The notes beneath the pieces were generated by a model, which saw nothing but the letters and a program-made list of their open reading frames with translations, did no database searches and was not told the origin of the DNA. A program made the translations under genes and the position numbers. From assembly GCA_963706885.1 (NCBI GenBank), contig CAVPNX010000027.1, positions 62,001-126,000 on the forward strand: 64,000 nucleotides of DNA, written 5' to 3'. How positions within the stretch are numbered: the first letter of the stretch is position 1; every line of letters starts with the position of its first letter. Origin of the DNA: Prado023 sp963706885 (GTDB lineage: Bacteria > Actinomycetota > Actinomycetes > S36-B12 > CAIYMF01). Of this stretch, positions 43,207-52,008 are shown one piece after another.

Positions 43207-43704
43207 TCAGAAGCCGGTCGTGACGCCGCCGCCGGGGCGGCGGACCGTGCGCAGGGTCAGCGCCAGGGAGAGTGCGGCCTCGGCCGCCTCACGGCCCTTG
43301 TCCTCGTTCGAGTCGGGCAGCCCGGCGCGGTCCAGAGCCTGGGCCTCGTCGTCGCAGGTCAGCAGGCCGAACCCGATGGGAACGCCGGTGTCGAGAGCGA
43401 CCCGGGACAGGCCCGACGTGGCTGCGTCGCACACGTACTCGAAGTGCGGGGTTCCGCCGCGGATGATCACGCCGAGGGCGATCACGGCGTCGAAGCCGGC
43501 GTTGGCAGCGACCTGGGCGGCCAGGGGCAGCTCGAACGAGCCGGGCACGCGGTAGAGCACGCTCAGCGCGCCGGCCCGGGTGCATGCCGCTGTTGCCCCG
43601 GCGATCAACCCGTCCATCACGACGTCGTGCCAGGAGGAGGCGACGATCGCCACCCGCAGCCCTTCGGCGTCGATCTCCAGGCTCGGCGCCCCGGCTCCAC
43701 TCAT
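43207..43704 (-). CDS. ribH: 6,7-dimethyl-8-ribityllumazine synthase
   Basis: RibH condenses the pyrimidine intermediate with dihydroxybutanone phosphate. The intact 165-residue product has the family segments SWHDVVMDGLIAGA, VPGSFELPLAAQ and IALGVIIRGGTPHFEYV, then VPIGFGLLTCDDEAQA. The ATG overlaps the ribBA stop (ATGA). It is the last gene of the rib operon. Confidence 0.95.
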   Translation of the reverse strand: MSGAGAPSLEIDAEGLRVAIVASSWHDVVMDGLIAGATAACTRAGALSVLYRVPGSFELPLAAQVAANAGFDAVIALGVIIRGGTPHFEYVCDAATSGLSRVALDTGVPIGFGLLTCDDEAQALDRAGLPDSNEDKGREAAEAALSLALTLRTVRRPGGGVTTGF

Positions 43705-45143
43705 CGGTGTCCTCCCATGTGGCCCATCCGCTCGCGCTTGGTCGCCATGTAGGCGGCGTTGAACGGGTTGGGCGCGATCTCCAGCGGAACGCGGTCCACG
43801 ATCGTCAGGCCGTAGCCCGACAGGCCGGCGAGCTTCGCCGGGTTGTTCGTCAGCAGGCGCATGGTGTGCACGCCGAGGTCGGCCAGGATCTGCGCGCCCG
43901 TGCCGTAGTCGCGAGCGTCGGCGGGCAATCCGAGGTCGAGGTTGGCGTCGACGGTGTCGCGCCCCCCGTCCTGCAGCGCGTATGCGGAGAGCTTCGAGAC
44001 CAGCCCGATCCCCCGGCCCTCGTGGCCGCGCATGTAGAGCACCACACCACGCCCCGCCTCGGAGACCGCGCGCATCGCGGCCTGCAGCTGCGGTCCGCAA
44101 TCGCAGCGCAGTGAGCCGAAGGCGTCGCCGGTGAGGCACTCGGAGTGCACGCGCACGAGGATGTCCTGGCCGTCGCCGATCTCCCCCACGAGCAGCGCGA
44201 CGTGCTCGATGTCGTCCAACGAGCACCGGTAGCCGACGGCGGTGAAGTCACCGAACGCGGTGGGCAGGGTCGTGGTGGCCACGCGCTCCACCTGGCGCTC
44301 GTGGCCCCGGCGGTAGCGGATCAGGTCGGCGATCGAGACCATCACCAGCCCGTGCTGGTCGGCGAACGCCCGGCACTGCGGGGCCCGCATCATCGTGCCG
44401 TCCTCGTTCATGAGCTCGCAGAGCGCACCGGACGGGCTCAGGCCGGCCAGGTGGGCGAGGTCGACGGCCGCCTCGGTGTGCCCGGCGCGGCGCAGCACAC
44501 CACCGGGGACGGCCCGCAACGGCATCACGTGCCCCGGGCGGGTCAGGTCGCCGGGCTCGGTGGCCGAATCCGAGAGCACCTTGATCGTGTGGGCGCGGTC
44601 GGCGGCCGAGATGCCCGTGGCCTCGACGTCGCGGGCATCCACGGAGACCGCGTAGGCGGTCTGCTTGCGGTCCTCGTTCACGGCGGTCATGGGCGGGAGG
44701 CCGAGTCGGTCGAGGTCCTCGCCCGGGAGGCTGACGCAGATGTAGCCCGAGGTGTGCCGGATCATGAAGGCGGTCAGCTCCGGGGTGGCCCGGGTCCCGG
44801 CGAAGATCAGGTCGCCCTCGTTCTCGCGGTCCTCGTCGTCGACGACGACCACGGCCTCGCCACGGGCGATCGCGGCGATGGCGTCGGGGATGCTGTCCAG
44901 CCGCACGCCCCCCGCCGCCGAGGTCGGGGCGTCCGCCGAGAGCACTGGGGCGAGCAGCATGCCCGCATGCACCGTGGTGGTGGCGTCCGCGTCCGGGTCT
45001 GCGGATTCGCCGCCGGGCGCCGGGCCGCCGTGCCGTCGGCTCGGGTCGCGTCGCCAGTCGGGGTCCCGCGCCTCGGCGCTCGCTGAGGCATCCGGGTCGA
45101 TCGGGATGCCCGCCCGGCCGAACAGCTCGTCGGCGGGGATCAT
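43701..45143 (-). CDS. ribBA: Bifunctional DHBP synthase / GTP cyclohydrolase II
   Basis: The N-terminal enzyme makes dihydroxybutanone phosphate from ribulose 5-phosphate; the C-terminal enzyme opens GTP. Visible are VVVVDDEDRENEGDLIFAG and RHTSGYICV (RibB), then VRVHSECLTGDAFGSLRCDCG (RibA, zinc Cys) and MRGHEGRGIGLVSK. The 480-residue product is longer than usual because of an Asp/Ala-rich N-terminal stretch of about 78 residues. The ATG overlapping the ribE stop supports that long start, but Met62 could be a real start. Confidence 0.94.
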   Translation of the reverse strand: MIPADELFGRAGIPIDPDASASAEARDPDWRRDPSRRHGGPAPGGESADPDADATTTVHAGMLLAPVLSADAPTSAAGGVRLDSIPDAIAAIARGEAVVVVDDEDRENEGDLIFAGTRATPELTAFMIRHTSGYICVSLPGEDLDRLGLPPMTAVNEDRKQTAYAVSVDARDVEATGISAADRAHTIKVLSDSATEPGDLTRPGHVMPLRAVPGGVLRRAGHTEAAVDLAHLAGLSPSGALCELMNEDGTMMRAPQCRAFADQHGLVMVSIADLIRYRRGHERQVERVATTTLPTAFGDFTAVGYRCSLDDIEHVALLVGEIGDGQDILVRVHSECLTGDAFGSLRCDCGPQLQAAMRAVSEAGRGVVLYMRGHEGRGIGLVSKLSAYALQDGGRDTVDANLDLGLPADARDYGTGAQILADLGVHTMRLLTNNPAKLAGLSGYGLTIVDRVPLEIAPNPFNAAYMATKRERMGHMGGHR

Positions 45144-45745
45144 GCGCGCACCCCGACCATGCGTTCGACGTACTTGGCGATGACATCCACCTCGAGGTTG
45201 ACCGCGTCGCCCACCTGCCTGCTGCCCAACGTCGTCGCGCTCAGCGTTGTCGGGATCAGGGACACGGAGAACCAGGGCTGGTCGCCGTCCACGACCTCGA
45301 CGACGGTCAGCGACACCCCGTCCACCGTGATCGAGCCCTTCTCGACGAGGAATCGGGCGAGGTCCACCGGCAGGTCGATCTCGACGACCTCCCAGTTCTG
45401 GCTCGGCCTGCGCGCGCGGATGCGGCCCAGGCCGTCCACGTGGCCCTGGACGATGTGTCCGCCGAACCTGCCGTCGGCGGCCATCGGACGCTCCAGGTTG
45501 ACCGGATCACCGGGCTGGAGGGAACCCAACGAGCTGCGGTTGAGCGTCTCGGCCATCACGTCGGCGCTGAACGCCCCCTCGGCGAGGGTGACGACCGTCA
45601 GGCACACACCATTGACCGCGATGCTGTCCCCGTGCTTGGCGTCGGCAGTGACGACGGGACCGCTGACGACCACGCGCGCCGAGTCATCGGCCAGCTTCGT
45701 GACCTCGACGACGCGACCGAGTTCCTCGACGATCCCGGTGAACAC
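45140..45745 (-). CDS. ribE: Riboflavin synthase alpha chain
   Basis: RibE dismutates lumazine into riboflavin. The 201-residue product starts VFTGIVEELGRVVEV and shows the internal duplication typical of the enzyme: NGVCLTVVTL with LNRSSLG in the first half, and DGVSLTVVEV with TTLSATTLG in the second. GTG 45745 is preceded by AGGAGGTC. It overlaps ribBA by ATGA and lies 55 bp after ribD. Confidence 0.95.
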   Translation of the reverse strand: MFTGIVEELGRVVEVTKLADDSARVVVSGPVVTADAKHGDSIAVNGVCLTVVTLAEGAFSADVMAETLNRSSLGSLQPGDPVNLERPMAADGRFGGHIVQGHVDGLGRIRARRPSQNWEVVEIDLPVDLARFLVEKGSITVDGVSLTVVEVVDGDQPWFSVSLIPTTLSATTLGSRQVGDAVNLEVDVIAKYVERMVGVRA

Positions 45746-45800
45746 TCTCGTGACCTCCTGACGGTGCCCCAGCCCGTGCTCCGACGACGCGTTCGCGGCG

Positions 45801-46913
45801 TCAGGACGGGTCCCCGGGGACCATTCTCCCGTCCAGACGAACGTCATGGCCAACCCGGGTGATTCCCGTGATCTCCAACTGCATCGCCGAGGCGATCCCG
45901 AGGATCCCGAGATCGCCCACGGCGGCCGGTCCGGCGCCCAGGATCTTCGGTGCGAGGTACCAGACCACACGGTCGACCAGCCCCGCCCGCAGGAAGGCCG
46001 CGGCGAGGGTGGGTCCCCCCTCGAGCAGGACGTGCTGGACATCCTGGTCGGCCAGCGCGTGCAGGACCTCGTCCGGGGATTCGGTCGGGAAGGTGCGCAG
46101 CGGGGCGAGTCCGTCGCGCAGGGCCGCGCCCTCGGGAATCGCGCGTCGGCCCATCACCACGCGCATCGGCTGGCGTGCAGCCGGCACCCCTCGGCCATCG
46201 CGAACGGTCAGGGAGGGGTCGTCGGACAGTGCGGTCCCGGTGCCGATGAGGACCGCGTCGGCCTCGGCGCGCAGGTCGTGCACCTGGGCACGTGCCTGCT
46301 CACCGGTGATCCACCGGCTCGAGCCGTCTGCCGCCGCCACGCGACCGTCCAGGGTGCTGGCCACCTTCCAGGTGACCATCGGACGACCGTGACGCACGGC
46401 GAAGGTCCACGCCTCGTTGATCGCCGCCGCCTCGTCGGCCAGGACGCCCCGGACAACGTCGACCCCCGCGGCGGCCAGGCGATCGGCTCCCCCCGCCGCG
46501 GTGGGGTTGGGATCCGTCTGGGCCAGCACCACCCGCGTCACGCCCGCCGCGAGCAACGCGTCCACGCACGGCCCGGTCCTCCCGGTGTGGTTGCAGGGTT
46601 CAAGGGTCACCACAGCGGTGGCACCCCGTGCCGATGGTCCCGCCGCCACGAGGGCGGCGACCTCCGCGTGTGGGGTGCCCGCTCCCCGGTGGAAGCCCTC
46701 GGCGAGGGTGGACCCGATGGCGTCGAGCAGAACGCACCCCACGCGCGGGTTCGGACCCCGTGGGACGCCCGGGGTGACGGCGATGGCCAGGGCGCGGCGC
46801 ATCGCAGCCCGCTCGGCGTCCGTGACCTGTGCCTTGTCCACCGCACCCGCGGGCGCGGGGCCCTCCGGTGCTGACGGCCCGGTCGACCCGGGCTGAGGCT
46901 CGGGCCGGCTCAC
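45801..46913 (-). CDS. ribD: Riboflavin biosynthesis deaminase/reductase RibD
   Basis: RibD carries the pyrimidine deaminase and reductase steps. The deaminase zinc site is visible as TPHAEVAAL and VTLEPCNHTGRTGPC; the reductase half has TWKVASTLDGRVAAADG and HVLLEGGPTLAAAFL. The 370-residue product is intact. The GTG start overlaps the rpe stop (GTGA), so the rib genes follow rpe in one unit. Confidence 0.95.
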   Translation of the reverse strand: MSRPEPQPGSTGPSAPEGPAPAGAVDKAQVTDAERAAMRRALAIAVTPGVPRGPNPRVGCVLLDAIGSTLAEGFHRGAGTPHAEVAALVAAGPSARGATAVVTLEPCNHTGRTGPCVDALLAAGVTRVVLAQTDPNPTAAGGADRLAAAGVDVVRGVLADEAAAINEAWTFAVRHGRPMVTWKVASTLDGRVAAADGSSRWITGEQARAQVHDLRAEADAVLIGTGTALSDDPSLTVRDGRGVPAARQPMRVVMGRRAIPEGAALRDGLAPLRTFPTESPDEVLHALADQDVQHVLLEGGPTLAAAFLRAGLVDRVVWYLAPKILGAGPAAVGDLGILGIASAMQLEITGITRVGHDVRLDGRMVPGDPS

Positions 46914-47572
46914 AGCGATGAGGCGGCCGCAGCGGCTGCCCGCAGGGCCGTGCAGGCCGCAGCCGGGTCCTGCGCCCCATAGACGGCCGACCCTGCGACG
47001 AAGACATCCGCCCCGGCCTCAGCGCAGCGTTCGATCGTCTCGGCGGACACTCCCCCATCGACCTGCAGCCAGATGTCCGCATCGCCGATCAGCGTCCGGG
47101 CGCGGCGGATCTTCGGGAGGGTCAGCTCCAGGAAGGGCTGCCCACCGAAGCCCGGCTCGACGGTCATGATCAGGATCATGTCGACCTCGTCCACCAAGCC
47201 GCTCAGCGCTTCCACCGGCGTGGCCGGCTTGATGCCGACACCGGCACGCGCGCCCTGGCGTCGGATCTCGCGGGCGAGCCGGACCGGCGCACGCGCCGCC
47301 TCCAGGTGGAACGTGACGCTGCCCGCCCCAGCTTCGGCGTACGCCGGCGCCCACCGATCCGGGTCCTCGATCATCAGGTGGCAGTCCACCGGGGTGCTCA
47401 CCTGGGACAGCAGCGCCTCGACCACGGGCAGGCCGATGGTCAGGTTGGGCACGAAGTGGTTGTCCATGACATCCACGTGCAGCCAGTCGGCACTCCCGGC
47501 AACGCGCTCGCACTCCCGTGCGAGGTCCGCGTAGTCGGCCGCAAGGATGCTCGGGGAGATCTGGATGCCCAT
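46910..47572 (-). CDS. rpe: Ribulose-phosphate 3-epimerase
   Basis: Rpe interconverts ribulose 5-phosphate and xylulose 5-phosphate in the pentose phosphate pathway. The intact 220-residue TIM barrel starts MGIQISPSILAADYADL and has WLHVDVMDNHFVPNLTIG, VDCHLMIEDPD, MTVEPGFGGQPFL and WLQVDGGV. The ATG lies 6 nt after TAGGCT, so it is likely leaderless. Its product, with GTP, feeds riboflavin synthesis, which may explain leading the rib operon. Confidence 0.96.
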   Translation of the reverse strand: MGIQISPSILAADYADLARECERVAGSADWLHVDVMDNHFVPNLTIGLPVVEALLSQVSTPVDCHLMIEDPDRWAPAYAEAGAGSVTFHLEAARAPVRLAREIRRQGARAGVGIKPATPVEALSGLVDEVDMILIMTVEPGFGGQPFLELTLPKIRRARTLIGDADIWLQVDGGVSAETIERCAEAGADVFVAGSAVYGAQDPAAACTALRAAAAAASSL

Positions 47573-47578
47573 GGCGGC

Positions 47579-47584
47579 AGCCTA
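47579..47584 (-). promoter_or_regulatory. -10 element of a leaderless rpe-rib promoter
   Basis: The minus strand reads TAGGCT, GCCGCC, then the ATG of rpe. I looked for an FMN riboswitch in the 188 bp up to the HNH gene and saw none. The rest of that gap holds only two gttcggatc direct repeats near 47736-47756, just before the HNH gene. Confidence 0.5.
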
Positions 47585-47760
47585 ACGACGCTGCGGTCGG
47601 ATACAGGCGCACCACCGGCAGGTGCCCCGCTGCCCTGGCCCCGAGGCGAGGGCGGCACCCCACGTCGCGGTTGTCCACAGGTGGGTGCTGGGGGTCTTGG
47701 CGTTGTCGGACCCCGGCGATAGTGTTCGTACAGGTGTTCGGATCAGGTTCGGATCGGGGG

Positions 47761-49205
47761 ATGTGGGTGAGCAGCACAACGTTGGGACCGCCAGGTGGCC
47801 GATCTGCGGGCGGTGGGTTCGGTGCGGGGTCGGCGTCGCCGGAGGTGGTGGACCTGTGGGAGCGGGCCACCTCGGTGGCGGGCGGGGACCTGCCGTCGAT
47901 GGGTCTGCTGGCCGGGGAGCGTCCGTGCGCGGATGTGGAGGTGCTGGCCGGGGCGTTCGCCGCGGTGGAGTACGAGTTGGCCCGCCGGATGCACGCCGCC
48001 ACGGTGGCGGGCAGCCTTCCGCTGGTGGGTCCCGGGGGCGGTGCTGGCGGCCCGCCAGTGGGCGGTGCCTGCGGCCCGCCGGTTGGCCCGGGCCGGGGCG
48101 CTGGCCGCCGAGCACCGGTCCCTGGCCGCGGCGTGGGCGGCCGGGATCATCACCTCGGATCATGTGGATGCGATCGCCCGTGGTGTCGGCCCGCTGGAAC
48201 CCGAGGAGGTGGCCGCGGTCGTCGAGGAGCTGGCCAGCAGGTGGGCAGAGCTCTCCCCCGCGGGGGTGGCCCGGTTCATGTGCGCTGCGATCCGCCTGCT
48301 GCATCCGCCCCCGGATCCGGACCCGGACGAGGCCGGTGCGTATGAGTCCCGGTCGGTGTCGTTCGCGGTGCTCGGTGACACTGTGGTCCTGGCCGGAACC
48401 CTGCCCCGCCTGGAAGGTGAGGCGGTGATCGCCGCCGTCGAGGCGTTCGCCGAACGGCTACGCACCCAGGCCGACCACGTCCCCGCGTCCGCCCGCCGCG
48501 CCGATGGTCTGGTCGCGTTGGTCAACGCCGCACACGCGACCGGGTCGACACCGACCCGCGGCGGGCTGCCCGTGTCGGTGTCGGTCACCCTGGACACCAC
48601 CGTCCTGGGCGACGCGGTGTGGACCACCTCCCGGGGGCACACCCTCACCAACGCCGAAGCCCGGTTCACCTCCTGCGACGCACTGGTCACCCCGATCGTG
48701 CTCGACTCCGGTGGCCTGCCCCGACACCGTCGCCGAACTGCTCGAGGCCGGTCAGGCAGCCAGTCAGGGCCCCGGGAGCACCACCAGTGCCCAACCCACG
48801 GCAGCCGAGCGGATCGCCGCCCTGGCCACCACCCTGCTCGGCACCCGGATCCCGGTCGCCATGGGGCGCACCGCCCGGACCGCCACCCCAGCCCAACGGC
48901 GGGCGTTGGCCGCCCGCGACCGGGGGTGCATCATCCCCGGGTGCGGGATCCCCGCCGAAGCCTGCCAGACCCACCACGTTCAGGACTGGGCCGCCGGCGG
49001 GGCGTCGGACCTGCCGAACCTGGCCCTGCTGTGCTGGGCACACCACCGCCAGGTCGACCTCGGCATGTGGACCATCGAACCCGCGACCGGCCGCGATCCG
49101 GTGCCCCGCCCCGAACCCGGCGCCCCACCCGGAACCCCCTGGCCCGCCAACAACAACGCCCCCTGGACCATCACCCGAACACCACGCACCCGATGGCGAC
49201 TGTGA
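47761..49205 (+). CDS. DUF222-HNH endonuclease (13E12 repeat family), two extra bases
   Basis: This is a 13E12-type protein of about 480 residues after repair. The N-terminal DUF222 helices include VEVLAGAFAAVEYELARRM and RSLAAAWAAGIITSDHVDAI. The C-terminal HNH nuclease domain reads RGCIIPGCGIPAEACQTHHV, DWAAGGASDLPNLALLC and WAHHRQVD, with metal-binding Cys and His residues present. Two +1 shifts, in GGGGG at 48034-48038 and CCCC at 48719-48722, break it. The family is multicopy in actinobacteria and its role (mobile element relic or nuclease) is not established. It interrupts the rpe / aroA side of the chromosome on the opposite strand to rpe. Confidence 0.85.
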
Positions 49206-49230
49206 GCAGCCGGAGCGACGAGGGTGCAGG

Positions 49231-49929
49231 TCAGTAGTGGCCGTCCACGATCCGCAGGGCGGTCGAGCGTGCCGCGCGGACCACGATCTCGAGCGCGTCC
49301 TCTGTTGTCGTCTGCGCGCGGGCGGGCACCTTGAAGGAGTGATCCGCCTCCCAGATCGGGACCACCCGAGCTGTGACGTCACCCTCGGCCAGTCCCACTG
49401 CGATCTCTCCTGGCGATCCGAGGCTGTCGCGCGTCCCCTGGACGACGACGGTGGGGACTGCTCGCCCCGCCTCGACGAGCTCCGGCAGTCGGGTCGGGGG
49501 CGGACCGGTCACCGATGTCCGTCTGGATGGGTGCAGCGGGAACGCGAGGAGGAGCAGCGCGTCGGGGAGGACATCACCGACAGTCCGGCACGCGACCCGT
49601 GCCCCGGTGCTGCGACCCCCGACCACGAGGCGCTTGGTCCCGACACCGCGGGAGCGCACGTCCCGCACGCAGGCGACCCAGGCCCGGTCCAACGTGGTCG
49701 CCGCACCCCCGAGCCGTCGACCCGCGACCCGCCACGGCTGCTCGACGAGCACCACCTCGATCCCGTCCCCGGGAAGCGCCGCGGCGATCGCAACCAGGTC
49801 AGGGGCGTCCACGCCGCCACCGATGCCGTGCCCGAGCACGAGTGAGGCCCGGGGGCGGCCGTGAGGCACCGGATGGAAGTGCGCCCGGGCCAGTCCCGAC
49901 GAGGTCTCGACGTCCCAGACAGTCGTCAC
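49231..49929 (-). CDS. Alpha/beta hydrolase, KANL3/Tex30-like
   Basis: The 232-residue product starts VTTVWDVETSSGLARAH and has LVLGHGIGGGVDAPDL (oxyanion region), the nucleophile elbow VVGGRSTGARVACRT, then PTVVVQGTRDSLGSP (acid region) and EADHSFKVPA (catalytic His). This is the KANL3/Tex30 dienelactone-hydrolase-like family. The substrate is unknown. The GTG overlaps the SRAP gene stop (GTGA), linking the two. Confidence 0.83.
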   Translation of the reverse strand: MTTVWDVETSSGLARAHFHPVPHGRPRASLVLGHGIGGGVDAPDLVAIAAALPGDGIEVVLVEQPWRVAGRRLGGAATTLDRAWVACVRDVRSRGVGTKRLVVGGRSTGARVACRTVGDVLPDALLLLAFPLHPSRRTSVTGPPPTRLPELVEAGRAVPTVVVQGTRDSLGSPGEIAVGLAEGDVTARVVPIWEADHSFKVPARAQTTTEDALEIVVRAARSTALRIVDGHY

Positions 49930-50675
49930 GAGTCCTCCGACCCCGCGTACTCCCCAGATGCGCCAGGCTCGGCGGGGATGGGGGCGAGGAGCTCTGGGGA
50001 GTTGTTGCGCACCGAGTTCACGGCCGTGCTCACGGGGTAGGCGGTGAGCAGGTCGATCGGTAGGGTCGCCTCGAAACGTGAGTCGACCGTGGCGGTCGGA
50101 TCCAGCCACTGTTCGTAGCCGGAGGGCTCGATCAGCACCGGCATGCGGTCGTGGATGGCGGCCAGCGGGCCGATCGAGTCGGTGGTGAGCACCGCAACCG
50201 TCACCAGCCAGTCGTCCTCGGGCGAGGGCCGCCAGAACTCGTACAGCCCGGCAAGCGCAAGGTCCGCCCCATCGGCGCGGTGGATGAAGTACGGCTGCTT
50301 GCGGGGCTTGGCCACGCCGGGGAGGGCAGCGGGGGCGTACCACTCGAAGTAGCCATCGGCGGGGATCAGGCACCGCCGCCTGGCGAATGCCGCGCGGAAC
50401 GCAGGCTTCTCGGCAGCCTTCTCCCAACGGGCGTTGATCATCCGGGCGCCGATCTTCGGGTCCTTGGCCCACGAGGGGACCAGCCCCCATCGGGCGACGC
50501 GCAGCTGCCGCTGCAGGCCCTCCTGCTCCTCGACCGGTCGGTCGACCACGAAGGCGACCTGGCTCGTGGGCGCCACGTTGTAGTTGGGCTCGGGAACGGG
50601 GTCGACGACGGTCTCGACCTGGAACTCCTCGACGAGAGTGGCCGTGTCCTTGGCCGCTGCGTATCGTCCGCACAC
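49926..50675 (-). CDS. SRAP domain protein (HMCES/YedK type)
   Basis: SRAP proteins form a covalent crosslink with abasic sites in single-stranded DNA through Cys2. The 249-residue product starts VCGRYAAAKD, so initiator removal exposes Cys2. Other active-site features are NYNVAPT, RMINARWEKAAEKPAFR, IPADGYFEWY (Glu) and AAIHDRMPVLI (His). It starts divergently from aroA across only 37 bp and overlaps the hydrolase gene downstream, so both are probably one unit. Confidence 0.92.
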   Translation of the reverse strand: MCGRYAAAKDTATLVEEFQVETVVDPVPEPNYNVAPTSQVAFVVDRPVEEQEGLQRQLRVARWGLVPSWAKDPKIGARMINARWEKAAEKPAFRAAFARRRCLIPADGYFEWYAPAALPGVAKPRKQPYFIHRADGADLALAGLYEFWRPSPEDDWLVTVAVLTTDSIGPLAAIHDRMPVLIEPSGYEQWLDPTATVDSRFEATLPIDLLTAYPVSTAVNSVRNNSPELLAPIPAEPGASGEYAGSEDS

Positions 50676-50699
50676 ACCGTGCAGCCTGCCACAGTCCGG

Positions 50700-50705
50700 T
50701 AGGCT
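50700..50705 (+). promoter_or_regulatory. -10 element of a leaderless aroA promoter
   Basis: TAGGCT is followed by 7 nt (gccgcgc) and the GTG of aroA. It lies inside the 37-bp divergent gap between the SRAP gene and aroA, with no room for a normal leader. Confidence 0.55.
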
Positions 50706-50712
50706 GCCGCGC

Positions 50713-52008
50713 GTGCCTGCTGAGGAGGACCCGTGGCCAGCGCCCGTGGCCGACGGGCCGGTGCGCGCCAAGGTCGCAGTTCCCGGCAGCAAGTCGCAGA
50801 CGAACCGCGCCCTCGTGCTTGCGGCCCTCGCCGATGGGCCCAGCACGATCACCGGGGGCCTGAAGGCGCGTGACACCAAGCTCATGGTCGCCGGCCTGCG
50901 CGCAATGGGGACCGACATCACGTCCAACGACGACCAGTGGCAGGTGGAGCCCGGCAAGCTGAAGGGACCCGCCCACGTCGACTGCGGGCTCGCCGGCACG
51001 GTGATGCGGTTCCTGCCGGTGGTCGCCGGGCTGGCCAAGGGTGACATCCGCTTCGACGGTGACCCGCGTGCCCGGATGCGCCCCATGGCCTCGATCCTCG
51101 ACGCGCTGGAGACCCTGGGCGTGACGGTCGCAGACGACGGACGCAACAGCCTGCCCTTCACCGTCCGCGGCGCCGGGCGGGTGACCGGCGGCAAGGTCTC
51201 CATGGACGCCAGCGCCTCCAGCCAGTACGTCAGCGCGCTCCTGCTGGGGGCCGCCCGGTTCGATGGGGGCATCGACCTGCGACACGTGGGTCAACCCCTT
51301 CCGTCGCTGCCCCACGTGGACATGACCGTGCAGATGCTTCGCGAATCGGGCGTCGACATCGCGGACTCCCCGGCGGACCCCACCGACGCGCGGTGGGTGG
51401 TGGCCCCCGGACCGATCCGGCCGGTCGACCGCAGCATCGAGCCCGACCTGTCCAACGCAGCACCCTTCCTGGCGGCGGCGATGGTCACCGGAGGTCGCGT
51501 CACCATCCCCGGGTGGCCGGCGCAGACGACCCAGGCCGGTGCCCAGCTGCGCGAGATCCTGACGCAGATGGGCGCCACCACCGAGCTGACGGCCAAGGGC
51601 CTGACCCTCACCGGCCCGGACCGGATCGTCGGCATCGACATCAACCTGCGGGATGTGGGCGAGCTGACCCCCGTGGTGGCCGCCGTTGCAGCCCTCGCCA
51701 GCACCCCGAGCCGGCTGCGCGGGATCGGGCACCTCCGCGGACACGAGACCGACCGGCTGGACGCGCTGTCCACCGAGATCAACCGGCTCGGCGGCAAGGT
51801 GCGAGCCAAGCAGAACTCGCTGAGGATCACCCCCGCCCCCCTGCACGGCGGGCAGTTCCAGACCTACGCCGACCACCGGATGGCAATGGCCGCCGCCGTC
51901 ATCGGGCTGAGGGTCCCGGGTGTGCGGATCGTCGACGTGGACACGACCCGCAAGACCCTGCCGAAGTTCACCAGCCTCTGGCAGAGCATGCTCAGCGGGG
52001 ACGCGTGA
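50713..52008 (+). CDS. aroA: EPSP synthase (3-phosphoshikimate 1-carboxyvinyltransferase)
   Basis: AroA joins phosphoenolpyruvate and shikimate 3-phosphate in aromatic amino-acid synthesis. The intact 431-residue product has the N-terminal VPGSKSQTNRALVLAALADG, LDCGLAGTVMRFLP-like VDCGLAGTVMRFLPVVAG, the SSQYVSALLL segment and C-terminal QTYADHRMAMAAAVIGL. The start GTG 50713 was chosen from the -10 placement. The TGA overlaps the rsgA GTG (GTGA), giving a coupled pair. Confidence 0.95.
   Translation: MPAEEDPWPAPVADGPVRAKVAVPGSKSQTNRALVLAALADGPSTITGGLKARDTKLMVAGLRAMGTDITSNDDQWQVEPGKLKGPAHVDCGLAGTVMRFLPVVAGLAKGDIRFDGDPRARMRPMASILDALETLGVTVADDGRNSLPFTVRGAGRVTGGKVSMDASASSQYVSALLLGAARFDGGIDLRHVGQPLPSLPHVDMTVQMLRESGVDIADSPADPTDARWVVAPGPIRPVDRSIEPDLSNAAPFLAAAMVTGGRVTIPGWPAQTTQAGAQLREILTQMGATTELTAKGLTLTGPDRIVGIDINLRDVGELTPVVAAVAALASTPSRLRGIGHLRGHETDRLDALSTEINRLGGKVRAKQNSLRITPAPLHGGQFQTYADHRMAMAAAVIGLRVPGVRIVDVDTTRKTLPKFTSLWQSMLSGDA

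Noticed and set aside
47573..47760. FMN riboswitch or SOS box upstream of rpe and the HNH gene
   Set aside because: The FMN aptamer core segments are absent on both strands. The gttcg repeats near 47727-47756 are direct rather than inverted, unlike the GAAC-N4-GTTC SOS box.
47761..49205. A phage or restriction-type HNH nuclease marking a defence island
   Set aside because: The DUF222 plus HNH architecture is the common multicopy 13E12 type; no methyltransferase, phage gene or other defence component is nearby.
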